Source: Streptomyces sp. Sge12
Lineage (GTDB): Bacteria > Actinomycetota > Actinomycetes > Streptomycetales > Streptomycetaceae
Direction of reading: 5' to 3'
DNA: 64,000 nt
Assembly (NCBI RefSeq): GCF_002080455.1
Contig: NZ_CP020555.1
Coordinates: 3,898,001-3,962,000, forward strand
A program made the position numbers and the translations under genes. Below, piece by piece: positions 33,114 to 40,162 of this stretch; position 1 is the first letter of the stretch, and each line of letters opens with the position of its first letter. The notes beneath the pieces were generated by a model, which ran no database searches, had not been told where the DNA came from, and saw nothing but the letters and a program-made list of their open reading frames with translations.

Positions 33114-34106
33114 TCAGCTGTCCGCGTCACCGGCGCCGCGGTGGCCGAGGCCGGTGCGCGCGGTGGTGGGGATGCGGCCCAGCCGGCCCGCCTGGAAGTC
33201 GTCGAACGCCTGCTGCAGCTCGTGCTGGCTGTTCATCACGAACGGCCCGTAGTGCGCCATCGGCTCCCGGATCGGACGTCCGCCGAGGAGCACGATCTCC
33301 AGGTCCGGGGCGTTGGAGTCCTGGGACTCGTCCGCCCGCACCGTCAGCGAGCCGCCCTCGCCGAAGACGGCCGTCTGCCCGGTGCGGACGGGCCGGCGGT
33401 CCGCGCCGACCGAGCCGCGCCCGGCCATGACGTACGCCAGGGCGTTGAAGTCCTCGCGCCACGGCAGGGTGATCTGCGCGCCCGGCGAGACGGTCGCGTG
33501 GATCATCGTGATCGGGGTGTGGGTGATGCCCGGGCCCTGGTGGCCGTCCAGCTCGCCGGCGATCACGCGGAGCAGCGAGCCGCCGTCCGGGGTGGTCAGC
33601 AGCTGGACCTGGCCGCCGCCGATGTCCTGGTAGCGCGGGGGCATCATCTTGTCGGAGGCCGGGAGGTTCACCCACAGCTGGAGGCCGTGGAACAGCCCGC
33701 CGGACACGACGAGGGACTCCGGCGGTGCCTCGATGTGCAGGAGGCCCGAACCGGCGGTCATCCACTGGGTGTCACCACCGTTGATGATTCCGCCGCCGCC
33801 GTTGCTGTCCTGGTGGACGAAGGTTCCGTCGATCAGGTACGTGACGGTCTCGAAGCCGCGGTGCGGGTGCCAGGGCGTTCCCTTGGGCTCACCGGGCGCG
33901 TACTCCACCTCGCCCATCTGGTCCATCATGATGAACGGGTCGAGGTACTGGTAGTTGATCCCGGCGAACGCGCGGCGCACCGGGAATCCCTCGCCCTCGA
34001 ACCCACCGGGAGCGGAGACGACGGCCAGCACCTTGCGCGGGACGGCGGCCTGCGGCTCGGCCACGCGCGGAAGGGTCAACGGGTTCTCAACAGTCACTGC
34101 GGGCAT
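33114..34106 (-). CDS. Pirin-family protein
   Basis: A 330-residue double-cupin protein. The metal ligands match pirin: His80 and His82 in WHPHRGFETVTYL, then His124 and Glu126 in GLLHIEAPPE. Some bacterial pirins are quercetin dioxygenases, others regulate enzymes; the role here is unknown. GGAGG lies 8 nt before the ATG. A perfect 8-5-8 inverted repeat immediately upstream points to control by a MarR- or HxlR-like repressor. The 3' end lies 6 bp from the convergent AI-2E gene stop. Confidence 0.94.
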   Translation of the reverse strand: MPAVTVENPLTLPRVAEPQAAVPRKVLAVVSAPGGFEGEGFPVRRAFAGINYQYLDPFIMMDQMGEVEYAPGEPKGTPWHPHRGFETVTYLIDGTFVHQDSNGGGGIINGGDTQWMTAGSGLLHIEAPPESLVVSGGLFHGLQLWVNLPASDKMMPPRYQDIGGGQVQLLTTPDGGSLLRVIAGELDGHQGPGITHTPITMIHATVSPGAQITLPWREDFNALAYVMAGRGSVGADRRPVRTGQTAVFGEGGSLTVRADESQDSNAPDLEIVLLGGRPIREPMAHYGPFVMNSQHELQQAFDDFQAGRLGRIPTTARTGLGHRGAGDADS

Positions 34107-34126
34107 GGTCAGGACCTCCTTCTGCG

Positions 34127-34147
34127 TCGAGTTTAGTTGAAACTCGA
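34127..34147. promoter_or_regulatory. Palindromic operator before the pirin gene
   Basis: TCGAGTTT (34127-34134) and AAACTCGA (34140-34147) are perfectly inverted around AGTTG. The element resembles the TTnAGTTGAAAnT-type sites of MarR-family repressors. No such repressor gene is adjacent. Confidence 0.7.
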
Positions 34148-34215
34148 ACTTTCTGCCACACCCGCACAGAACATCGCCCCGACCCGCGTCATTCCCGGCG
34201 ATCGCGGAGGGGCAG

Positions 34216-34257
34216 CAGTGCGGCGGGGCCCTCCCCCGTGGGGGCCCCGCCGCACTG
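34216..34257. terminator. Terminator after the ArsR-type gene
   Basis: CAGTGCGGCGGGG (34216-34228) pairs perfectly with CCCCGCCGCACTG (34245-34257). The loop contains a further CCCCC/GGGGG pairing. Confidence 0.75.
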
Positions 34258-34337
34258 ATAGTCGGGAACGGCCGCCCGGGCCGCGATCCTTTCGGGCTGG
34301 GCCGAAGAGTGGGCCGGAGGGCGGGCCGGGGAGCGGG

Positions 34338-35297
34338 TCAGCCGCCGCTGTGCAGGAGGTCCACGCCCAGACCCGTCACCGAGTGCAGGACCGCCTTGCC
34401 GTCGCGCTCCGTCGTGATCAGGCCCGCCGCGCGCAGCGTGCGGGTGTGCTCGGAGACCGACGGGAGGCTGATGTCGAGGTCCCGGGCCAGCTCGCTGGTC
34501 GTGCGCCGGCTCACGAGCAGCTGGAGCACCGCCGCCCGGGTGCGGCCCAGCAGCGCGTCCAGCGGGCCCTCCGCCGGGCCCGGGGCGGTCAGCGGCAGCG
34601 GGGTCAGCGCCGGGTACAGCAGGACGTGCGGCCCGTCGGGGTGCCCGGCGACCAGCGGGCGGCCCGTCCAGAACGGCGAGGGCATCAGCATCAGCCCGCG
34701 CCCGCCGAGGTGGACCTCGTAGTGCGGCGGCCGGGCCACCTCGAAGACCGTTCCCGACCAGCGGGCCGCCGGGTGGGTGCTGGCCAGGCACGCCTTGATG
34801 CCGTGGGTGGCCAGCAGCCGCGTGCGCCAGGCGACGTCCGCCCGGAAGGACTGCCGGATCCGGGCCCAGTGCGGGGCCACCAGCACTTCGTGCCCGGACC
34901 GGATCGCCCCGTCGAGCTGGTCCCAGGCGGCGGGGTCGTGGCGCCACAGGGCGCGCAGCCAGGAATCCGGCCCGGGGGCCCGCGCGGCCGCGCGGGCGAG
35001 CTGCTCGCCGGTCAGCCGCGGCGCGGCCTCCCGCACCGCGGCCAGGCCCTCGTCGAGGGTGCGCGCGTACGGTTCGACGAACTGCGGGTTGTCGCCGTCG
35101 GGGCGCAGCAGGTCGAGCAGCGGCCGCACCCGGCCGGGCAGCTCCTGGCCGGCGCGCGCCCGCCAGCGGCCGAAAACCGCCGGTTCGTCGGTGCGCTGCC
35201 AGGCCACCAGGGCCATGGCGAGCTCCACCAGGGGCAGCGGCTCGGCGGCGAACCGGATGCCGAGCAGGTCCTCCGCCGTGAAATGCATCCGCAGCAT
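34338..35297 (-). CDS. ArsR-like winged-helix regulator with large N-terminal domain
   Basis: A 319-residue protein. The helix-turn-helix lies at the C terminus (about 245-310; LLVSRRTTSELARDLDISLPSVSEHTRTLRAAGLITTERDGKAVLHSVT), preceded by an unnamed N-terminal domain starting MLRMHFTAEDLLGIRFA, a layout common in actinobacteria. The N-terminal part probably senses a ligand. The start ATG at 35297 precedes the conserved HFTAEDL; 35288 is also possible. It follows the SseB-type gene by 38 bp on the same strand. Confidence 0.86.
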   Translation of the reverse strand: MLRMHFTAEDLLGIRFAAEPLPLVELAMALVAWQRTDEPAVFGRWRARAGQELPGRVRPLLDLLRPDGDNPQFVEPYARTLDEGLAAVREAAPRLTGEQLARAAARAPGPDSWLRALWRHDPAAWDQLDGAIRSGHEVLVAPHWARIRQSFRADVAWRTRLLATHGIKACLASTHPAARWSGTVFEVARPPHYEVHLGGRGLMLMPSPFWTGRPLVAGHPDGPHVLLYPALTPLPLTAPGPAEGPLDALLGRTRAAVLQLLVSRRTTSELARDLDISLPSVSEHTRTLRAAGLITTERDGKAVLHSVTGLGVDLLHSGG

Positions 35298-35335
35298 CGC
35301 CCCGCCCCCCACCCGTCAGGCTTCAGCCGGTACGG

Positions 35336-35794
35336 CTACCCGTACATCCGGCGCATCGCGAAGTCGACCATCTGCTCGACCGCCTTCGCGTCGAAGACCA
35401 TCCGGTGGTCGCCCTCCATGTCGAGGACGAAGCCGTAGCCGGTCGGCAGCAGGTCGATCACCTCGGCGCCGGTGATCACGAAGTACTTGGACTCCTTGCC
35501 CGCGTACCGCCGCAGCTCCTTGAGCGTGGTGAACATGGGGATGACCGGCTGCTGCGTGTTGTGCAGCGCCAGGAAACCGGGGGTGTCGCCACGCGGGCAG
35601 TAGACCTTCGAGCCGGCGAAGATCTGCTGGAAGTCCTCCGCGGAGAGGGATCCGGTGGTGAAGGCCCTGACCGCGTCCCCCAGGGACGGCGGGGACGGCT
35701 CCGGGTACAGCGGCGGCGCCTGCTGCGCGTAGCCCTGCGGGGGCTGCTGCGCGTACTGCTGCTGGGCGCCCGGGTTCTGGTCGTAGCCGTACAT
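35336..35794 (-). CDS. SseB-domain protein with Gln/Pro/Tyr-rich N terminus
   Basis: A 152-residue protein. The first 35 residues are a low-complexity tail with YAQQPPQGYAQQAPP, followed by an SseB N-terminal-type domain (about 38-150) with TPGFLALHNTQQPVIPMFTTLKELRRYAG and GYGFVLDMEGDHRMVFDAKAVEQMVDFAMRRMYG. The biochemical role of the domain is unknown. TAGGCT (35802-35807) 7 nt before the ATG indicates a leaderless transcript. It is divergent from the acyl-CoA dehydrogenase gene. Confidence 0.86.
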   Translation of the reverse strand: MYGYDQNPGAQQQYAQQPPQGYAQQAPPLYPEPSPPSLGDAVRAFTTGSLSAEDFQQIFAGSKVYCPRGDTPGFLALHNTQQPVIPMFTTLKELRRYAGKESKYFVITGAEVIDLLPTGYGFVLDMEGDHRMVFDAKAVEQMVDFAMRRMYG

Positions 35795-35886
35795 GGGGCG
35801 AAGCCTACCGACCGGCCACTCGCCGTCGGACACGGATTTCCCGCCAGGCTTGACGCTGGTCACAGTCGTCAGGGGTTGCGTCTTAT

Positions 35887-35922
35887 TACCGGTGGGTAGC
35901 ATCATTACGTTACCGATTGGTA
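35887..35922. promoter_or_regulatory. Two TetR-type operators before acyl-CoA dehydrogenase
   Basis: TACCGGTGGGTA (35887-35898) and TACCGATTGGTA (35911-35922) are both TACC-N4-GGTA dyads with centres 24 bp apart. They lie 45-80 bp before the start codon. The geometry fits a TetR-family fatty-acid-degradation repressor. Confidence 0.7.
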
Positions 35923-35966
35923 TGTACGAGGAACCTGTCTCCCCGAGCCTTAACGGAGCCGTCGCC

Positions 35967-37793
35967 ATGGGGCACTACAAGTCGAATCTCCGCGACATCG
36001 AGTTCAACCTCTTCGAGGTGCTCGGCCGCGACAAGCAGTACGGCACCGGTCCGTTCGAGGAGATGGACACCGAGACCGCCAAGAGCGTCCTGTCCGAGCT
36101 CGCGCGCCTCGCCGAGAACGAGCTGGCCGCCTCCTTCGAGGACGCCGACCGCAACCCGCCGGTCTTCGACCCGGCCACCAACACCGCGCCCGTCCCGGCC
36201 TCCTTCAAGAAGAGCTACGAAGCCTTCATGGACTCGGAGTACTGGCGCCTGGGCCTGCCCGAGGAGATCGGCGGCACCACCTCGCCCCGCTCCCTCATCT
36301 GGGCCTACGCGGAGCTGCTGCTCGGCTCGAACCCGGCCATCTGGATGTACTCCTCCGGCCCGGCGTTCGCCGGCATCCTCTTCGAAGAGGGCAACGAGGC
36401 GCAGAAGAAGGTCGCCCAGATAGCCGTCGAGAAGCGCTGGGGCTCCACCATGGTCCTCACCGAGCCGGACGCCGGCTCGGACGTGGGCGCCGGCCGCACC
36501 AAGGCGATCCAGCAGGCGGACGGCTCCTGGCACATCGAGGGCGTGAAGCGCTTCATCACGTCCGGCGAGCACGACATGGAGGAGAACATCCTCCACTACG
36601 TCCTCGCGCGCCCCGAGGGCCACGGCCCGGGCACCAAGGGCCTGTCGCTCTTCCTCGTCCCGAAGTTCCACTTCGACTGGGAGACCGGCGAGCTGGGCGA
36701 GCGCAACGGCGTCTACGCCACCAACGTCGAGCACAAGATGGGCCTCAAGGCCTCCAACACGTGCGAGATGACCTTCGGCGACCAGCACCCCGCCAAGGGC
36801 TGGCTGATCGGCGACAAGCACGACGGCATCCGCCAGATGTTCATGATCATCGAGTTCGCCCGGATGATGGTCGGCACGAAGGCCATCGCCACCCTCTCCA
36901 CCGGCTACCTGAACGCGCTGGAGTACGCCAAGGAGCGCGTGCAGGGCCCGGACCTCGCGAACTTCATGGACAAGACCGCGCCCAAGGTCACCATCACGCA
37001 CCACCCCGACGTGCGCCGCTCGCTCATGACGCAGAAGGCCTACGCCGAGGGCATGCGCGCCCTGGTCCTCTACACGGCCTCCGTGCAGGACGAGATCCAG
37101 GTCAAGCAGGCCGCGGGCGAGGACGCCTCCGCCGAGATCGGCCTGAACGACCTGCTCCTGCCGATCGTGAAGGGCTACGGCTCCGAGAAGTCCTACGAGC
37201 AGCTCGCGCAGTCCCTGCAGACCTTCGGCGGCTCCGGGTACCTCCAGGAGTACCCGATCGAGCAGTACATCCGCGACGCCAAGATCGACACCCTCTACGA
37301 GGGCACCACCGCCATCCAGGGCCAGGACTTCTTCTTCCGGAAGATCGTCCGCGACCAGGGCGCCTCGCTGAACGTCCTCTCCGAGACGATCAAGAAGTTC
37401 CTGGCCGAGGCCGTCGGCGGCGAGGAGCTGGCGGGCGCCCGCGACGCGCTCGCCAAGGCCGCGGTCGACCTGGAGGCCATCGTCGGCCAGATGATCGTCG
37501 ACCTCACCGCCACCGGCGAGGACGTCAAGAACATCTACAAGGTCGGCCAGAACACCACCCGCCTGCTGATGGCCTCGGGCGACGTGGTCGTCGGATACCT
37601 GCTCCTCAAGGGCGCCGCCGTGGCCGCCGAGAAGCTGGCGACCGCCGCCCCGAAGGACGTCCCCTTCTACACCGGCAAGATCGCCGCCGCGAAGTTCTTC
37701 GCGTCCCAGGTCCTGCCGAACGTCTCGGTCCAGCGCCAGCTGGCCGAGGTCGTCGACAACTCCCTCATGGAGCTCGACGAGGCCGCCTTCTAG
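35967..37793 (+). CDS. Acyl-CoA dehydrogenase (long FadE5-like form)
   Basis: A 608-residue flavoenzyme for the first step of beta-oxidation. The FAD/substrate core is visible: MVLTEPDAGSDVGAGRTKA, GVKRFITSGEHD, SLFLVPKF, and the C-terminal TFGGSGYLQEYPIEQYIRDAKI. The catalytic base is Glu445 in LYEGTTAIQGQD. The extra N-terminal helices (MGHYKSNLRDIEFNLFEVLG) and C-terminal domain match the approximately 600-residue subfamily. The ATG at 35967 has GGAG upstream. Two TACC-N4-GGTA operators lie in the promoter, so repression lifted by acyl-CoA is likely. Confidence 0.96.
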   Translation: MGHYKSNLRDIEFNLFEVLGRDKQYGTGPFEEMDTETAKSVLSELARLAENELAASFEDADRNPPVFDPATNTAPVPASFKKSYEAFMDSEYWRLGLPEEIGGTTSPRSLIWAYAELLLGSNPAIWMYSSGPAFAGILFEEGNEAQKKVAQIAVEKRWGSTMVLTEPDAGSDVGAGRTKAIQQADGSWHIEGVKRFITSGEHDMEENILHYVLARPEGHGPGTKGLSLFLVPKFHFDWETGELGERNGVYATNVEHKMGLKASNTCEMTFGDQHPAKGWLIGDKHDGIRQMFMIIEFARMMVGTKAIATLSTGYLNALEYAKERVQGPDLANFMDKTAPKVTITHHPDVRRSLMTQKAYAEGMRALVLYTASVQDEIQVKQAAGEDASAEIGLNDLLLPIVKGYGSEKSYEQLAQSLQTFGGSGYLQEYPIEQYIRDAKIDTLYEGTTAIQGQDFFFRKIVRDQGASLNVLSETIKKFLAEAVGGEELAGARDALAKAAVDLEAIVGQMIVDLTATGEDVKNIYKVGQNTTRLLMASGDVVVGYLLLKGAAVAAEKLATAAPKDVPFYTGKIAAAKFFASQVLPNVSVQRQLAEVVDNSLMELDEAAF

Positions 37794-37843
37794 GCAGCAC
37801 CGCCCGCCGGCCCCGCCCGTCACACCCGTACGCGGTGAACGCA

Positions 37844-37879
37844 CAGCGGCCGGGCCTCCACCCGGAGGCCCGGCCGCTG
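37844..37879 (+). terminator. Terminator after acyl-CoA dehydrogenase
   Basis: CAGCGGCCGGGCCTCC (37844-37859) pairs perfectly with GGAGGCCCGGCCGCTG (37864-37879) around a 4-nt loop. Confidence 0.88.
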
Positions 37880-37882
37880 GCG

Positions 37883-37937
37883 CGTGCAGGATGCATGCAG
37901 GAAGCGTGCAGGAGCCGTGCACGATGCGTGCCGGGAC
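37883..37937 (+). repeat. Five in-phase 11-bp direct repeats
   Basis: The units are CGTGCAGGATG, CATGCAGGAAG, CGTGCAGGAGC, CGTGCACGATG and CGTGCCGGGAC, with no gaps, so the heptad GTGCAGG recurs every 11 bp. This resembles the arrangement bound by SARP/AfsR- or PhoP-type winged-helix activators. It begins 3 bp after the terminator stem and lies 80-134 bp before the next gene. Confidence 0.8.
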
Positions 37938-38016
37938 CGGGCACCCGACACCGGCCGCAGCCACTCTGTCCTGCGGCTTTCCCCCTATGTCAGTCGTTCA
38001 TGGGACGCTCGTACGC

Positions 38017-38745
38017 ATGAGTCCACAGGATCAGCACGGCAGCAGGGGGTACTCCGTCCCCACCGGGCGTCCGTACGCCCTCAAGGAGCTGCAGGCGAGC
38101 CTGGGCAGCCTCGGCGACCACCTGCGCGAGCTGTACGACGGCGCGCACCCCGCCGAGTACGACGGCATCGCCGACGCCCTGTACGTGGCCTTCCGGACGG
38201 CCGCCGGACTGGCCCCCGCCAAGAGCTACACGGGCTGCCCCGAGCACCCCAACGGCGCCCTCGACCCCGAGGCGCCCGAAGGATGGGGCCGCTGCCTCAT
38301 CTGCAACGACCGCCGACGCCTCGGACAGCGCCGGCACGGCGGCCCCGCCGCCGCACCCGCCGGAGAGCAGCGCCGCCTCGGCTACCCCGTACCGGACCCC
38401 CCGTACACGCTCGAAGTGCTGCGCACCCACCTGCGTACCGTCGAGGACCAGAGGTTCCACCTCAGCCTGTCCTCGCCCGCGGAGGACTTCGTCCGCATCG
38501 CCGACGACCTCCACCGCTCCTTCATCGTCGCCCGGGAACTGTCCCGGCCCCGCAACGCCTCGGGATGCAACGAACATCCCGGCGCGCCGATCGACCCCGA
38601 CGCTCCTCCCGGCGAGGCCTGTATCTTCTGCGCCGGACGCAGAAGACGCGCGCAGCGCTCCCCGCAGACCCCGGAGATGCTCCCGCGCATCCGCCGGGGC
38701 GAGCGCAGGCAGCTGCAGCGCCGATTCGAGCGTCCGCCGGGCTGA
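38017..38745 (+). CDS. Unknown protein with two CxxH/CxxC modules
   Basis: A 242-residue soluble protein I do not recognise. It contains two related halves. Each has a helical stretch (YALKELQASLGSLGDHLREL; YTLEVLRTHLRTVEDQRFHL) and then a Cys/His module: CPEHPNGALDPEAPEG with CLICNDRRR, and CNEHPGAPIDPDAPPG with CIFCAGRRR. Each C-x2-H ... C-x2-C set could bind zinc. The C-terminal tail is Arg-rich, which may suit nucleic-acid binding. The start could be 37987 or 38017; GACGCT 7 nt before 38017 favours the latter. Upstream lie five 11-bp repeats. Confidence 0.72.
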   Translation: MSPQDQHGSRGYSVPTGRPYALKELQASLGSLGDHLRELYDGAHPAEYDGIADALYVAFRTAAGLAPAKSYTGCPEHPNGALDPEAPEGWGRCLICNDRRRLGQRRHGGPAAAPAGEQRRLGYPVPDPPYTLEVLRTHLRTVEDQRFHLSLSSPAEDFVRIADDLHRSFIVARELSRPRNASGCNEHPGAPIDPDAPPGEACIFCAGRRRRAQRSPQTPEMLPRIRRGERRQLQRRFERPPG

Positions 38746-38833
38746 AAACCGACGGGACCGCAGATCACCCGCCCTGCGGCCCCTGAGCACCGGCCATCCC
38801 TCGCAGTCCGGCCATGGCGAACACGACCGTCGT

Positions 38834-38839
38834 TAAGGT
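38834..38839 (+). promoter_or_regulatory. Leaderless promoter -10 box for aminopeptidase gene
   Basis: TAAGGT lies exactly 7 nt before the ATG at 38847, and no ribosome site is present. This fixes the start over the in-frame ATG at 38814. Confidence 0.55.
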
Positions 38840-38846
38840 GAACCAC

Positions 38847-40139
38847 ATGAGCTCTCCCGCCCGCTTCGACCGCGGCCACACCGACGATCTGATGACCTTC
38901 CTGACGGCCAGTCCGTCGCCGTACCACGCCGTGGCCAACGCGGCGGAGCGGCTGGAGAAGGCGGGCTTCAGGCAGTTGTCGGAAACGGACGCCTGGGATG
39001 CGGGCACCGGGGGCAAGTTCGTGCTCCGCGGCGGTGCGCTCATCGCCTGGTTCGTCCCCGAGGGCGCGGCCCCGCACACCCCCTTCCGGATCGTCGGCGC
39101 GCACACCGACTCCCCGAACCTGCGGGTCAAGCCGCTCCCTGACACGGGCTCACAGGGCTGGCGGCAGATCGCCGTCGAGATCTACGGCGGCACCCTGCTC
39201 AACACCTGGCTGGACCGCGACCTGGGCCTGGCCGGACGGCTGACCCTGCGCGACGGCACCGAGCGACTGGTGAACGTCGACCGCGCCCTGCTGCGCGTCC
39301 CCCAACTCGCCGTCCACCTGGACCGGTCGGTGAACAGCGACGGCCTCAAGCTCGACAAGCAGCGGCACATGCAGCCGATCTGGGGTCTGGGCGACGTCCA
39401 GGAGGGCGACCTGATCGCCTTCCTGGAGGAGGAAGAGGGCCTGGACCAGGGCTCGGTGGCCGGCTGGGACCTGATGGTCCACTCCATCGAACCGCCCTCG
39501 TACCTGGGCCGTGACCGCGAGCTGGTGGCCGGCCCGCGCATGGACAACCTGCTGTCGGTGCACGCGGGCGTGGCGGCGCTGGCGGCGGTCTCCACCGCCG
39601 ACAAGCTCGACCACATCCCGGTGCTGGCCGCCTTCGACCACGAGGAGAACGGCTCGCAGTCCGACACGGGCGCGGACGGCCCGCTCCTGGGCAACGTGCT
39701 GGAACGTTCAGTCTTCGCCCGCGGGGGCTCGTACGAGGACCGCGCGCGGGCCTTCGCCGGCACCATCTGCCTGTCCTCGGACACCGGTCACGCCGTGCAC
39801 CCCAACTACGGCGAGCGGCACGACCCGACGCACCACCCGCGCGCCAACGGCGGACCGATCCTGAAGGTCAACGTCAACCAGCGGTACGCCACGGACGGCA
39901 GCGGGCGCGCGGTGTTCGCCGCCGCGTGCGAGCGGGCCGGCGTGCCGTGGCAGACCTTCGTCTCCAACAACTCGATGCCGTGCGGCACGACGATCGGCCC
40001 GATCACCGCCGCCCGCCACGGCATCCAGACCGTGGACATCGGCGTCGCGATCCTCTCGATGCACAGCGCCCGCGAACTGTGCGGCGCGGACGACCCGTAC
40101 CTCCTCGCCAACGCGCTGGTGGCCTTCCTGGAGGGCTGA
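38847..40139 (+). CDS. M18-family metallo-aminopeptidase
   Basis: A 430-residue cytosolic aminopeptidase with a two-zinc site, removing N-terminal residues, often acidic ones. Ligand and catalytic segments appear in order: VGAHTDSPNLRVK, the bridging PRMDNLLSVH, AFDHEENGSQSDTGADGP, and near the C terminus SSDTGHAVHPNYGERHDP and MHSARELCGADD. The length matches bacterial M18 enzymes. A leaderless -10 box precedes the ATG. It is convergent with the NHL-thioredoxin gene, separated by 23 bp holding the palindrome GCCGGTACCGGC. Confidence 0.95.
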   Translation: MSSPARFDRGHTDDLMTFLTASPSPYHAVANAAERLEKAGFRQLSETDAWDAGTGGKFVLRGGALIAWFVPEGAAPHTPFRIVGAHTDSPNLRVKPLPDTGSQGWRQIAVEIYGGTLLNTWLDRDLGLAGRLTLRDGTERLVNVDRALLRVPQLAVHLDRSVNSDGLKLDKQRHMQPIWGLGDVQEGDLIAFLEEEEGLDQGSVAGWDLMVHSIEPPSYLGRDRELVAGPRMDNLLSVHAGVAALAAVSTADKLDHIPVLAAFDHEENGSQSDTGADGPLLGNVLERSVFARGGSYEDRARAFAGTICLSSDTGHAVHPNYGERHDPTHHPRANGGPILKVNVNQRYATDGSGRAVFAAACERAGVPWQTFVSNNSMPCGTTIGPITAARHGIQTVDIGVAILSMHSARELCGADDPYLLANALVAFLEG

Positions 40140-40162
40140 GCCCCCAGGAAGGCCGGTACCGG

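Noticed and set aside
37883..37937. Plasmid-type origin iterons
   Set aside because: There is no replication-initiator gene, AT-rich melting region or DnaA box nearby; regulatory repeats are more likely.
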